A stretch of 40,527 nt of DNA, taken from Variovorax sp. Root473 (GTDB taxonomy: Bacteria > Pseudomonadota > Gammaproteobacteria > Burkholderiales > Burkholderiaceae_C). How positions within the stretch are numbered: the stretch's first letter is position 1; each line of letters begins with the position of its first letter. The position numbers and the translations under genes are program-made. The notes under the pieces are model-generated. The model saw nothing but the letters and a program-made list of their open reading frames with translations. It was not told the DNA's origin and ran no database searches. Below are positions 7,956-15,804 of this stretch, piece by piece. The stretch covers positions 355,556 through 396,082 of the forward strand of contig NZ_LMEV01000016.1 of assembly GCF_001426505.1 (NCBI RefSeq), given 5' to 3'.

Positions 7956-8176
7956 CCTCGCCGTTGCCGCCCGAAGCCCCGCGCCGCAAGCCCACGCTGT
8001 GGGACACGATGAAGGCGGTGGGCTGGTCATTCTTCGGGGTGCGCCGCAACAGCGCCTACAAAGAAGACCTGGGCAAGCTCAATCCGCTACACGTCATCGT
8101 GGTGGCGTTTGCCGCAGTGATCGTCTTCGTGGTCGGGCTGGTGCTGCTGGTGCGGCATGTGGTCGCGGCCGCGTGA
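7952..8176 (+). CDS. DUF2970 single-helix membrane protein
   Basis: A 74-residue protein starting with GTG at 7952, overlapping the ctaG stop by four bases. The layout is typical of DUF2970: a charged cytosolic N-terminus with TLWDTMKAVGWSFFGVRRNSAY, then EDLGKLNPLHVIVVAFAAVI leading into a single C-terminal transmembrane helix (residues ~48-68). DUF2970 genes sit between ctaG and ctaE in many beta-proteobacteria. Their role is unknown; an accessory or assembly function for the oxidase is the natural guess from position. Translation is probably coupled to ctaG. Confidence 0.8.
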   Translation: MTSPLPPEAPRRKPTLWDTMKAVGWSFFGVRRNSAYKEDLGKLNPLHVIVVAFAAVIVFVVGLVLLVRHVVAAA

Positions 8177-8259
8177 GCGGCGCCTGCTGAGCCGAAGACA
8201 AGAAAACCACGATCTCCAGAATCATTGAATCGAGAGAAGAAAGAAAGCCAGGAGCTGAT

Positions 8260-9141
8260 ATGAGTTCAACCACCCACGGCACCACGCCCTACTACTTCGT
8301 GCCCGGACCCTCGGCCTACCCGGTCGTGTCCGCGATCGGCTTGTTCTTCGTGATCCTCGGCGCGGCGCAATGGATCAACAGCCACCAGTGGGGCGCCTGG
8401 TCGCTGCTGCTGGGCATGGTGATCTGGCTCGGCACGCTCTTCGTGTGGTTCCGCGCTGCCGTCGGCGAGAGCGAGAGCGGCCAGTACGGCCACAAGATCG
8501 ACCTTTCGTACCGCTGGAGCATGAGCTGGTTCATCTTCTCGGAAGTGATGTTCTTCGGCGCCTTCTTCACCGCGCTGTGGTGGGCCCGTACCCATGCGCT
8601 GCCGACGCTCGGCAGCCTGGACAACGCGATCCTGTGGCCCGACTTCAAGGCCGTGTGGCCCAGCGTCGCGGCCGGTGTGACCGGTTCGCCCGCCGGCATC
8701 ATCGAGCCCTTCCAGACCGTCGGCCCGTTCTGGCTGCCGACCATCAACACCGCGCTGCTGCTGAGCTCGGGCGTGACGCTGACCATCGCCCACCACGCGC
8801 TGCGCGCCGACCACCGTGCACAGTGCATCCGCTTCATGTGGCTCACCGTGCTGCTGGGCGTGATCTTCCTGGGCGTGCAGGGCTACGAGTACTTCCATCT
8901 GTACACCGAACTGAACCTCAAGCTCAGCTCGGGCACCTACGGTTCGACCTTCTTCATGCTGACCGGCTTCCACGGCCTGCACGTGTTCATCGGCATGCTG
9001 ATGCTGCTGTTCATCACGCTGCGCCTGCAAAAAGGCCACTTCACCGCCGAGCGCCATTTCGGTTTCGAAGGCGCCGCCTGGTACTGGCACTTCGTGGACG
9101 TGGTCTGGCTGGGCCTGTACGTGCTGGTCTATTGGCTTTGA
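8260..9141 (+). CDS. ctaE: cytochrome c oxidase subunit III
   Basis: A 293-residue membrane protein with seven predicted helices of the CoxC family. Marks are the start YYFVPGPSAYPVVSAIGLFF, the helix III segment FIFSEVMFFGAFFTALWWARTH with the conserved Glu, and the C-terminal FHGLHVFIGMLMLLF and WYWHFVDVVWLGLYVLVYWL helices. Subunit III stabilises the catalytic core and proton uptake without binding metals. A strong AGGAG ribosome site lies 8 bases before the ATG at 8260. It is the last gene of the first oxidase operon and is followed 25 bases later by a terminator. Confidence 0.97.
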   Translation: MSSTTHGTTPYYFVPGPSAYPVVSAIGLFFVILGAAQWINSHQWGAWSLLLGMVIWLGTLFVWFRAAVGESESGQYGHKIDLSYRWSMSWFIFSEVMFFGAFFTALWWARTHALPTLGSLDNAILWPDFKAVWPSVAAGVTGSPAGIIEPFQTVGPFWLPTINTALLLSSGVTLTIAHHALRADHRAQCIRFMWLTVLLGVIFLGVQGYEYFHLYTELNLKLSSGTYGSTFFMLTGFHGLHVFIGMLMLLFITLRLQKGHFTAERHFGFEGAAWYWHFVDVVWLGLYVLVYWL

Positions 9142-9166
9142 GCGAAGACCCTCACGGCATTCCAGA

Positions 9167-9192
9167 AAAAAGGCGCCGTAAGGCGCCTTTTT
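9167..9192. terminator. bidirectional rho-independent terminator after ctaE
   Basis: AAAAAGGCGCC (9167-9177) and GGCGCCTTTTT (9182-9192) form a perfect 11-bp stem around a GTAA loop. The A-tract and T-tract make it work on both strands, matching its place between the convergent ctaE and the small membrane-protein gene. Confidence 0.93.
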
Positions 9193-9221
9193 CATGGTTC
9201 TCGTGGAACGAGCACCATCTG

Positions 9222-9443
9222 TTACTTCCCGAGCGGGAGCCCGGTGGGCTGGATGTAGCCGAGTTTCCAGGCCAGCAGCATGCACAGGAACAAAAAGACC
9301 GACAGGCCGATCCGAAAGGTGAGGGCGCGGGCCATGCCGCCGCGCTTGTTCTGCCCGTCGCGACCGTCCTTCAGCATGAAGTAGAGCGCGAAAGCGAGGC
9401 TCGCGAAGATGCCCAGAAAGATCAGGGCGACGAAATATTTCAT
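9222..9443 (-). CDS. twin transmembrane protein (DUF2909-like)
   Basis: A 73-residue protein with two transmembrane helices (residues ~4-24 and ~41-60) joined by a polar, basic loop with the KDGRDGQNKRGGMARALTFRIGLS pattern known from DUF2909 twin-helix proteins. These genes usually lie next to surf1 or other oxidase assembly genes; their role is unknown. The start at 9443 is preferred over an ATG at 9452, because a GATAAT -10 box (9456-9451 on this strand) ends 7 bases before 9443 and overlaps 9452. No ribosome site is seen, so the transcript is probably leaderless. Divergent from surf1. Confidence 0.8.
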   Translation of the reverse strand: MKYFVALIFLGIFASLAFALYFMLKDGRDGQNKRGGMARALTFRIGLSVFLFLCMLLAWKLGYIQPTGLPLGK

Positions 9444-9479
9444 GATCCGCATTATCGGCCGCATGCCCCGTCCGCTCCA

Positions 9480-10358
9480 GTGACCCCCGCGCCTCCCGAG
9501 CCCCTTGTTTCCTCTGTCACGCCGCGCCGCCGCGCAGACCGGGGCCGTTTCCTGATCGTCACGCTGGCGGCTGTGCTGGCACTGGGGGCGACGGTGTCGC
9601 TGGGCCGCTGGCAGCTTTCGCGCGCTGCGCAGAAAGAGGCGCTGCAGGCCCGCATCGACGCGCAGAAGCAAAAACCCCCGCTGTCGCAGGCGGAGTTCCT
9701 GGCGCTGGGGGAGGCGGCCGGCGAACTGCACCGTCCGGTGCAGCTGCGCGGCCTGTGGCTCACGGCGCAGACGGTCTACCTGGACAACCGCCAGATGCAC
9801 GGCACGCCGGGCTTCTACGTGCTGACGCCCTTCGCGCTCGAAGGCAGCGAGCAGACCGTGATGGTCCAGCGCGGCTGGGTGCAGCGCAATTTCGTCGACC
9901 GCACGCAGCTCGGCGTGGTCGAGACGCCGCCCGGCATCGTCGAGCTCACGGCGCTGATCGAGCCGCCGCCGAGCCATCTGTTCGAACTCGGCGCGAAGGC
10001 GGCGCCGGCGCCCGCTGCATCGGCCGCCGCGCCGGCCCCCGCCGCGTCAGGCCCCACTGCTCCGGCACCGGGCATTCAGGGGTCTTCCCCCATCCGGCAA
10101 AATCTCGACTTGGAGGCATTCCGCGCCGAGACCCAGCTGCCGCTGCGCACCGACGTGTCGCTGCAGCAGAGCGGGCCGGCGTCCGAGGGCCTGCAGCGCG
10201 ACTGGCCGGCCCCGGCGTTGGGCCTGGAGAGGCACTACGGTTACGCATTCCAGTGGTTCGGCCTTTCGGCCCTCGTTGTCATCCTCTATGTCTGGTTCCA
10301 ATTCATCTCCCCCTTCCGGCGCGCGCGGCGCCGCGCACGCGATGGCCGCGGCCTCTGA
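9480..10358 (+). CDS. surf1: SURF1 family cytochrome oxidase biogenesis protein
   Basis: About 292 residues with the Surf1 layout. There is an N-terminal transmembrane helix (residues ~23-43) followed by the signature SLGRWQLSRAAQKEAL, a periplasmic domain containing YLDNRQMHGTPGFYVLTPF and VMVQRGWVQRN, and a C-terminal helix (HYGYAFQWFGLSALVVILYVWF). Surf1 assists haem a insertion into subunit I. The large loop between the two halves carries an Ala/Pro-rich stretch (residues ~176-205), longer than in most relatives. The start is GTG at 9480, as no ATG is in frame nearby. The 3' end overlaps the next gene by 17 bases. Confidence 0.9.
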   Translation: MTPAPPEPLVSSVTPRRRADRGRFLIVTLAAVLALGATVSLGRWQLSRAAQKEALQARIDAQKQKPPLSQAEFLALGEAAGELHRPVQLRGLWLTAQTVYLDNRQMHGTPGFYVLTPFALEGSEQTVMVQRGWVQRNFVDRTQLGVVETPPGIVELTALIEPPPSHLFELGAKAAPAPAASAAAPAPAASGPTAPAPGIQGSSPIRQNLDLEAFRAETQLPLRTDVSLQQSGPASEGLQRDWPAPALGLERHYGYAFQWFGLSALVVILYVWFQFISPFRRARRRARDGRGL

Positions 10359-11025
10359 CGAGCCGCTGGGCCTGACCGTGCACTCGATGCCGTCGCCGCG
10401 CCAGGCGCTCGACGAGGCCGAAAGCCGCCGCACGGTCCACGGGCGCTGGAAGATGATCGCCGTGCTGCTGATGTGCGCAGCGCCCGTGATCGCCTCGTAC
10501 TTCACCTACTACGTGATCCGCCCCGAGGGCCGCAGCGTGTACGGCGAGCTGATCGACCCGCAGCGCGAGATGCCCCGCCTCACGGCAACCGACCGCAGCG
10601 GCGCGCCGGTCGAGCTGGCCACGCTCAAGGGGCAGTGGCTGCTGGTGGCGGTGGCCGACGCGGCCTGCGACGCGCTGTGCGAGCAGCAGCTGTACCTGCA
10701 GCGCCAGTTGCGCGAGAGCCTGGGTCGCGAGAAAGATCGCCTCGACCGCGTGTGGCTCGTGAGCGATGCGGCGCCCGTGCCCGAGCGCCTGACCAACGGC
10801 CTGCACGGTGCGACCGTGCTGCGCGTGCCGGCCGACCAACTGGCCCGCTGGCTTGCGCCCGTGCAGGGCCACGCGCTGGCCGAGCACCTCTACGTGGTCG
10901 ATCCGATGGGCAACTGGATGATGCGTTTCCCGGCCCGCATGGACGCCGCCGGCGCGAGCCGCGCCAAGCGCGACATCGACCGCCTGCTGCGCGCTTCGTC
11001 CTCGTGGGACGAAGCAGGCCGCTGA
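10342..11025 (+). CDS. SCO-like thioredoxin-fold membrane protein of the oxidase cluster
   Basis: About 227 residues: a cytosolic N-terminus, one transmembrane helix (residues ~37-58, WKMIAVLLMCAAPVIASYFTYYV) and a periplasmic thioredoxin-like domain. Position and fold recall SCO/SenC copper chaperones, but the motif is Cys109-Asp-Ala-Leu-Cys113 rather than CPxxC. The copper-ligating His expected five residues before the YVVDP strand is not there (HLYVVDP has His two before the Tyr). It may be a thiol reductase or a degenerate SCO protein serving CuA assembly. The start at 10342 overlaps surf1; an internal ATG at 10387 is possible. A gene of this type between surf1 and ctaA is usual in Comamonadaceae. 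Confidence 0.7.
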   Translation: MAAASDEPLGLTVHSMPSPRQALDEAESRRTVHGRWKMIAVLLMCAAPVIASYFTYYVIRPEGRSVYGELIDPQREMPRLTATDRSGAPVELATLKGQWLLVAVADAACDALCEQQLYLQRQLRESLGREKDRLDRVWLVSDAAPVPERLTNGLHGATVLRVPADQLARWLAPVQGHALAEHLYVVDPMGNWMMRFPARMDAAGASRAKRDIDRLLRASSSWDEAGR

Positions 11026-11050
11026 GCCCGGCACGAACGAAGACCGCCCC

Positions 11051-12274
11051 ATGGACACGCGCTCCCTCTACGACCTCACGCCGATCGCCTGGATGATGGC
11101 CGCTGGCGTGCTGCTCGCGCTCGGCCCGCTGGCCTGGGTGTGGCGCCGCAACGCCGGCTCCGGCCCTGCGCGGCGGCTGCACGCGCTGACCGTGCTCACG
11201 CTGTTCCTCACCTTCGACCTCACGCTGTTCGGCGCCTTCACGCGGCTCACCGATTCGGGCCTGGGCTGCCCCGACTGGCCCGGCTGCTACGGCAACGCCA
11301 GCCCGGCCGGCGCGCGCCACGAGATCGCCATGGCGCAGGCGGCCCAGCCGACCGGCCCGGTGACGCACAGCAAGGCGTGGATCGAGATGGTCCACCGCTA
11401 CCTCGCGACCGGCGTCGGGGTGCTGATCCTCACGCTGGCCGGAGCCACCTGGATCGTGCGCCGCCGCCAGCGGCGCCAGCCCGCACCACCGGTCGACAGC
11501 GCGCACCACCACGTCGTGCTCAGCGCCTGGTGGCCCGCGGCCACGCTGGTCTGGGTCTGTCTGCAGGGCGCCTTCGGCGCCATGACTGTCACCTGGAAGC
11601 TGTTCCCCGCCATCGTCACGATGCACCTCATGGGCGCCATCGTGCTGCTCGCGCTGCTGTGCATCCAGGCCGTGCGCTACCGCCAGGTGGCGGCGCAGCG
11701 CCTGCCCACGGCCGTGTCGCCGGCGCTGCGCAACGGGCTGATCGCCACGGCGGTGCTGCTGGTGCTGCAGATCGCGCTCGGCGGCTGGGTCAGCACCAAT
11801 TACGCGGTGCTGGCCTGCACGCAGTTCCCCACCTGCCAGGGCAGCTGGTGGCCGCCGATGAATTTCGCGCAGGGCTTCGAGATCTGGCGCCACCTCGGCG
11901 TGACCGCCGACGGCCAGCCGCTCGATTTTTCCGCCCTCACCGCCATCCACTACGCGCACCGCCTCATGGCGTACGCCGTGTTCGTGGCGCTCGGCCTGCT
12001 GGCCTGGCGCCTGCGTCGCATCGACGCACTGCGTGCGCAGGCGCACTGGCTGGCCGGCCTGGCGCTGTTGCAGCTGGCCACGGGCCTGGGCAACGTGCTG
12101 CTAGGCTGGCCGCTGGCCGCCGCCGTGCTCCACACCGGCGGCGCCGCGGCGCTGGCCGTGGTCCTGACCTGGGCGCTGTGCGAGAGCCGCCGCGAAAGCG
12201 TCGCTGCAGCGCCGATTCCGCGCGCCGCCGACAATGCGCGCGGCACCCCCAACCCGAAGAAAGCCACCGCGTGA
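11051..12274 (+). CDS. ctaA: haem A synthase CtaA/Cox15
   Basis: A 407-residue membrane protein of the COX15/CtaA family with about eight helices. Haem-binding histidines occur in the pattern [13 protein letters not shown] (residues ~113-125) and [16 protein letters not shown] (~296-311). The [14 protein letters not shown] motif (~71-84) and [15 protein letters not shown] (~256-270) are the cysteine-bearing loops of the type found in beta-proteobacteria. The enzyme oxidises the C8 methyl of haem O to the formyl group of haem A, using haem b cofactors. The ATG at 11051 is the first in the frame. The stop overlaps the GTG of ctaB (GTGA), so the two haem A enzymes are translationally coupled. 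Confidence 0.95.
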   Translation: MDTRSLYDLTPIAWMMAAGVLLALGPLAWVWRRNAGSGPARRLHALTVLTLFLTFDLTLFGAFTRLTDSGLGCPDWPGCYGNASPAGARHEIAMAQAAQPTGPVTHSKAWIEMVHRYLATGVGVLILTLAGATWIVRRRQRRQPAPPVDSAHHHVVLSAWWPAATLVWVCLQGAFGAMTVTWKLFPAIVTMHLMGAIVLLALLCIQAVRYRQVAAQRLPTAVSPALRNGLIATAVLLVLQIALGGWVSTNYAVLACTQFPTCQGSWWPPMNFAQGFEIWRHLGVTADGQPLDFSALTAIHYAHRLMAYAVFVALGLLAWRLRRIDALRAQAHWLAGLALLQLATGLGNVLLGWPLAAAVLHTGGAAALAVVLTWALCESRRESVAAAPIPRAADNARGTPNPKKATA

Positions 12275-13176
12275 GCACCCCGATTCCTGTTCAGCACGCC
12301 AGCACCGCCAACGTGCTGCGCCAGTTCTACGCGCTCACCAAGCCGCGCGTGGTGCAGCTGATCGTGTTCTGTGCGCTCATTGGCATGGTGCTGGCCGTGC
12401 CCGGCCTGCCGTCGTGGGCCGATGTGCAGCGCGGCGTGCTGGCCTGCCTGGGCATCTGGCTCGTGGCCGGTGCGGCCGCGGCGTTCAACTGCCTGGTCGA
12501 GAAGGGCATCGACGCCAAGATGAAGCGCACCGCCTGGCGCCCCACGGCGCGCGGGCAGCTCAGCGACCTGCAGGCGCTGGTGTTCTCGGCGCTGCTGTGC
12601 GCGGCCGGCTCGGCGCTGCTGTGGTTCACGGTCAATCCGCTGACCATGTGGCTCACCTTCGCCACCTTCGTCGGCTATGCGGTGATCTACACGGTCATCC
12701 TGAAGCCGCTGACGCCGCAGAACATCGTGATCGGCGGAGCTTCCGGCGCCATGCCGCCGGTGCTGGGCTGGGCCGCGATGACGGGCGACGTCGGCCCCGA
12801 GGCGCTGATCCTGTTCCTCATCATCTTCCTGTGGACCCCGCCGCACTTCTGGGCGCTGGCGCTGTACCGCGTCGAGGACTACCGCAAGGCCGGCCTGCCG
12901 ATGCTGCCCGTGACGCACGGCAACGAGTTCACGCGGCTGCAGGTGCTGCTGTACACCTTCATCCTGTTCGCCGCCTGCCTGATGCCCTTCATCTACGGCA
13001 TGAGCGGCTGGCTCTATCTCGCGGTCGCGATCGGCGTGAGCATCGGCTTCACCGGCTATGCCTTCGCGCTGTGGCGCAACTACTCCGACACGCTGGCGCG
13101 CAAGACCTTCCGGTTTTCGCTCATCCACCTGAGCGTGCTGTTCGCGGCGCTGCTCATCGACCATTACCTCCGCTGA
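12271..13176 (+). CDS. ctaB: protohaem IX farnesyltransferase (haem O synthase)
   Basis: About 301 residues, starting at GTG 12271. It is a UbiA-superfamily prenyltransferase with nine helices. The first Asp-rich-like motif is [19 protein letters not shown] (residues ~71-89), and the characteristic CtaB segments are [18 protein letters not shown] near the start and [30 protein letters not shown] in the middle. It transfers a farnesyl group from farnesyl diphosphate to protohaem, giving haem O, which CtaA then oxidises. It overlaps the ctaA stop by four bases and is followed 15 bases later by sco. Confidence 0.96.
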   Translation: MSTPIPVQHASTANVLRQFYALTKPRVVQLIVFCALIGMVLAVPGLPSWADVQRGVLACLGIWLVAGAAAAFNCLVEKGIDAKMKRTAWRPTARGQLSDLQALVFSALLCAAGSALLWFTVNPLTMWLTFATFVGYAVIYTVILKPLTPQNIVIGGASGAMPPVLGWAAMTGDVGPEALILFLIIFLWTPPHFWALALYRVEDYRKAGLPMLPVTHGNEFTRLQVLLYTFILFAACLMPFIYGMSGWLYLAVAIGVSIGFTGYAFALWRNYSDTLARKTFRFSLIHLSVLFAALLIDHYLR

Positions 13177-13191
13177 CCGGACCGTCTGCCC

Positions 13192-13815
13192 ATGAACAAG
13201 CGCAATGCCCTGAAATCGATCGCCGCCACGGCCGGCTGGGTGGCCGCCTCGGCCACGCTGGGCCTGGGCCTGTCGGCCTGCAGCGAGCAGCAGCCGAAGC
13301 AGAGCTTCCAGGCGGTCGACATCACGGGCGCCGACTACGCCAAGGACTTCTCGCTCACCGACGCCGACGGCAAGGTGCGCACGCTGGCCGACTTCAAGGG
13401 CAAGGCGGTCGTGCTGTTCTTCGGCTACGTGCAGTGCCCCGACGTCTGCCCGACCACCATGACCGAGATGGCGCAGGTCAAGCAGCAGCTGGGCGCCGAC
13501 GGCAGCAAGCTGCAGGTGCTGTTCGTCACCGTCGATCCGGCGCGCGACACGCCCGAGGTGCTCAAGGCCTACATGGGCGCGTTCGACCCGAGCTTCGTGG
13601 CCCTCATTCCCACGCCCGAGCAGCTGGCCGCCGTCGCGAAAGACTTCAAGGTCTATTACAAGAAGGTCGATGGCAAGACGCCGACCAGCTACGCCATGGA
13701 CCACTCGGCCGCCAGCTACATCTACGACCCGCAAGGCCGCCTGCGGCTCTACGCGCGCTACGGCGCGGGCGTGCCGGCGATGGTGTCGGACCTGAAGACG
13801 CTGCTCGCCTCCTGA
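13192..13815 (+). CDS. SCO1/SenC family copper chaperone lipoprotein
   Basis: A 207-residue protein. The N-terminus is a lipoprotein signal with the lipobox LSAC, placing the acylated Cys at residue 30; an Arg-containing start (MNKRNALKS) precedes the hydrophobic core. The thioredoxin-fold SCO domain has the copper site Cys82-Pro-Asp-Val-Cys86 and the conserved His in YAMDHSAASYIYDP (near residue 167). SCO proteins deliver copper to, or reduce the cysteines of, the CuA site in CtaC. It is the last dedicated oxidase gene of the second operon and completes the copper-insertion set with CtaG. Confidence 0.95.
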   Translation: MNKRNALKSIAATAGWVAASATLGLGLSACSEQQPKQSFQAVDITGADYAKDFSLTDADGKVRTLADFKGKAVVLFFGYVQCPDVCPTTMTEMAQVKQQLGADGSKLQVLFVTVDPARDTPEVLKAYMGAFDPSFVALIPTPEQLAAVAKDFKVYYKKVDGKTPTSYAMDHSAASYIYDPQGRLRLYARYGAGVPAMVSDLKTLLAS

Positions 13816-13831
13816 GCCGGGCGCCCACGAC

Positions 13832-14662
13832 ATGGACGTCGCCTCGGCCGCGCACCTGAAATCGCGCAAGGGCGCGTTCCGCATTGCGCTCATTCCGCCC
13901 GAGGTGCTCGGCGCGCTGAACGGCGGGCTGCTCGAGACCGTCAACCTCAACGAATTCCTCGCGCTCGAACTGCCGCTGCTCGCACGCAGCGTGGCGGGCC
14001 ATGTCGGCCTCGACGCGGCGCACGAACGGCTGGACGACACGCTCGCCATGCTGGCCGCCTTCAAGCCCATGCAGCGCCACAGCCACATCGCGCGGGCGCT
14101 GTACGACATGACGGCCGAACACGCCGAACGCGATGCCGTGGCGCACCGGCTGGCCACGCACGCGAGCGACGTCGCACGCTGCTGGGCGGTGCAATGGATC
14201 ACGCTGTCGGATCTGCCGCTCGCAGAGCAGCTCGTCGCCGTGCGCCGCTTCGCCGCCGACTCGCACTTCGGCGTGCGCGAGTTCGCCTGGATGGCGGTGC
14301 GCGACAGCGTCATCGATTCGCTCGACGAGGCGCTGGCCCTGCTGCAGTCCTGGGTGACCGATGCCGACCCGAACGTGCGCCGCTTCGCCAGCGAACTCAC
14401 GCGTCCGCGTGGCGTGTGGTGCGCGCAGATCGAGGCGCTGAAGACCGAGCCCTGGCTGGCGCTGCCGCTGCTGGAGCCGCTGCGCGCCGACGGCCACCGC
14501 TATGTGCAGAACTCGGTGGCCAACTGGCTCAATGACGCGAGCAAGACCCAGCCCGAGTGGGTCGAGACGCTGTGCACGCGCTGGGTGGCCGAATCGCCGA
14601 CCGTCGAGACGCGCTACATCGCGAAGCGAGCGCTGCGCACGTTGACCAAGTCGACACCCTGA
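13832..14662 (+). CDS. AlkD-like HEAT-repeat protein (DNA alkylation repair family)
   Basis: A 276-residue, almost all-helical protein composed of HEAT-like repeats. The closest fit is the AlkC/AlkD DNA alkylation repair superfamily: segments such as FGVREFAWMAVRD, DADPNVRRFASELTRPRGVWC and HRYVQNSVANWLNDASK (residues ~145-235) match the alkylation-repair HEAT repeat style. AlkD excises bulky or charged N3/N7-alkylated purines without base flipping. Whether this protein is an active glycosylase or a DNA- or RNA-binding relative cannot be told by eye; the family is broad. It begins 16 bases after sco and ends just before a terminator, so it is probably transcribed with the oxidase genes, an unexpected pairing. 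Confidence 0.7.
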   Translation: MDVASAAHLKSRKGAFRIALIPPEVLGALNGGLLETVNLNEFLALELPLLARSVAGHVGLDAAHERLDDTLAMLAAFKPMQRHSHIARALYDMTAEHAERDAVAHRLATHASDVARCWAVQWITLSDLPLAEQLVAVRRFAADSHFGVREFAWMAVRDSVIDSLDEALALLQSWVTDADPNVRRFASELTRPRGVWCAQIEALKTEPWLALPLLEPLRADGHRYVQNSVANWLNDASKTQPEWVETLCTRWVAESPTVETRYIAKRALRTLTKSTP

Positions 14663-14675
14663 TGTCCTGAACGCA

Positions 14676-14702
14676 AAAAAGCCCGGCGCTGCCGGGCTTT
14701 TT
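14676..14702. terminator. bidirectional rho-independent terminator between the oxidase block and rpoH
   Basis: AAAAAGCCCGGC (14676-14687) and GCCGGGCTTTTT (14691-14702) make a perfect 12-bp stem with a 3-base GCT loop. Flanking A and T tracts serve both converging transcripts (the AlkD-like gene on +, rpoH on -). Confidence 0.93.
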
Positions 14703-14726
14703 CGTGGAGGAGGGCAGTCGTGACGC

Positions 14727-15668
14727 TTACGCGTACTCGGCCAGCGCCTTCTTCATCTTCTTCATCGCCGCCACTTCGATCTGGCGGATGCGCTCGGCGC
14801 TCACGCCGTACACCGCGGCCAGGTCGTGCAGCGTCATGCCGCCCGAGCCGTCGTCGTTCACCTTGAGCCAGCGCTCTTCGACGATGCGGCGGCTGCGGTC
14901 GTCCAGCGCCTCCAGGGCGGTGGCGATGCCATCGCTCGACAGGCGGTCGCGCTGCTGCGATTCGAGCAGGGCGGTCGGTTCCTGCGTGGCATCGGCCAGG
15001 TAGGCGATGGGGCCGAAGCCTTCGTCGCCGTCATCGGACGGACCCGGATCGAGCAGCACGTCACCGCCCGACAGGCGGGTTTCCATCTCGAGCACTTCCT
15101 CGGGCTTCACGTTCAGGCGCGTGGCCATCTGCGAGACCTCATCGGGGCTCAGCGTTTCGCGGTGCGTGCCGTTGTCGGCCGCGGCCGAGTCGGCCTTGAA
15201 ACCCTGCTTCATCGAACGCAGATTGAAGAACAGCTTGCGCTGGGCCTTGGTCGTCGCGACCTTGACCATGCGCCAGTTCTTCAGGATGTACTCGTGGATC
15301 TCGGCCTTGATCCAGTGCATGGCGTAGCTCACCAGCCGCACGCCCTGGTCGGGGTCGAAGCGCTTCACGGCCTTCATGAGGCCGACGTTGCCTTCCTGGA
15401 TCAGGTCGCCGTGCGGCAGCCCGTAGCCCAGGTACTGGCGGGAAATGGAGACGACCAGGCGCAGGTGCGACAGGATGAGCGCACCAGCGGCTTCGAGGTC
15501 ATTCTGGTCGCGCAACTTGCGTGCGAAGCCCTGCTCTTCTTCGAGCGTGAGCAGCGGCAGGCGGTTGGCGGCCGAAATGTAGGCATCCAGGTTGCCCAGC
15601 GGGGGGACCATCGACCATGGGTTGGCGACGGCCAGCTGGTTGGCAGAGACTCCAGACAGCGTTGTCAT
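14727..15668 (-). CDS. rpoH: heat-shock sigma factor RpoH (sigma-32)
   Basis: About 313 residues of a group 3 sigma factor. Region 2 contains the -10 recognition segment with LIQEGNVGLMKAVKRFDPDQGVRLVSYAMHWIKAEI, followed by the RpoH box region NWRMVKVATTKAQRKLFFNLR that is diagnostic of sigma-32. Region 4 carries MTLHDLAAVYGVSAERIRQIE for -35 binding. It directs RNA polymerase to chaperone and protease genes during heat shock. The start at 15668 is chosen because AAGGAG lies 11-16 bases upstream on this strand and the candidate -10 box overlaps the in-frame ATG at 15695, excluding it. Expression is probably repressed by HrcA through the CIRCE box covering the promoter. Very short leader (~20 bases), so the long RNA-thermometer structure of E. 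coli rpoH is not expected. Confidence 0.95.
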   Translation of the reverse strand: MTTLSGVSANQLAVANPWSMVPPLGNLDAYISAANRLPLLTLEEEQGFARKLRDQNDLEAAGALILSHLRLVVSISRQYLGYGLPHGDLIQEGNVGLMKAVKRFDPDQGVRLVSYAMHWIKAEIHEYILKNWRMVKVATTKAQRKLFFNLRSMKQGFKADSAAADNGTHRETLSPDEVSQMATRLNVKPEEVLEMETRLSGGDVLLDPGPSDDGDEGFGPIAYLADATQEPTALLESQQRDRLSSDGIATALEALDDRSRRIVEERWLKVNDDGSGGMTLHDLAAVYGVSAERIRQIEVAAMKKMKKALAEYA

Positions 15669-15693
15669 CAGGGGAAACTCCTTTGTGTTGGCC

Positions 15694-15723
15694 ATATTAG
15701 CACTCGGTTAGAGGGAGTGCTAA
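15694..15723 (-). promoter_or_regulatory. candidate rpoH promoter lying inside CIRCE
   Basis: On the reverse strand TTAGCA (15723-15718) and TAATAT (15699-15694) are separated by 18 bases and each matches four of six positions of the sigma-70 consensus. The predicted start site falls about 20 bases before the ATG at 15668. The CIRCE arms supply the -35 hexamer and most of the -10, so bound HrcA would block polymerase. Weak individual matches; the arrangement is the main support. Confidence 0.5.
15697..15723. promoter_or_regulatory. CIRCE operator (HrcA binding site) upstream of rpoH
   Basis: TTAGCACTC (15697-15705), a 9-base spacer (GGTTAGAGG) and GAGTGCTAA (15715-15723) reproduce the CIRCE consensus TTAGCACTC-N9-GAGTGCTAA without a mismatch. 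CIRCE is bound by the HrcA repressor, whose activity depends on GroEL. Sites at rpoH have been predicted in beta-proteobacteria by comparative genomics. Here it links the HrcA and sigma-32 heat-shock circuits. Confidence 0.95.
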
Positions 15724-15725
15724 GC

Positions 15726-15759
15726 CAAGGGTTCCCTTGCTTTTCTATCGTTGCGATAG
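15726..15759. repeat. two further inverted repeats upstream of CIRCE
   Basis: Immediately beyond CIRCE lie CAAGGG-TT-CCCTTG (15726-15739) and CTATCG-TTG-CGATAG (15745-15759), both perfect 6-bp inverted repeats spaced about two helical turns apart. They precede the rpoH promoter on its strand and follow the truncated lysR reading frame. Neither is followed by a T-tract on the reverse strand, so terminator function for lysR is doubtful; protein-binding sites are equally possible. Confidence 0.5.
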
Positions 15760-15804
15760 CTTTTGTCGCGATTTGTTGGATATTTGTAGGCCGTTTGACG
15801 TTTT

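Noticed and set aside
11950..14400. Very long open frame (816 codons) on the reverse strand opposite ctaA, ctaB, sco and the AlkD-like gene
   Set aside because: It is a GC-rich shadow of clear + strand genes, with no ribosome site and no recognisable domain.
15668..15695. Upstream ATG at 15695 as the start of rpoH
   Set aside because: It overlaps the candidate -10 box and CIRCE, whereas ATG 15668 has a good AAGGAG site.
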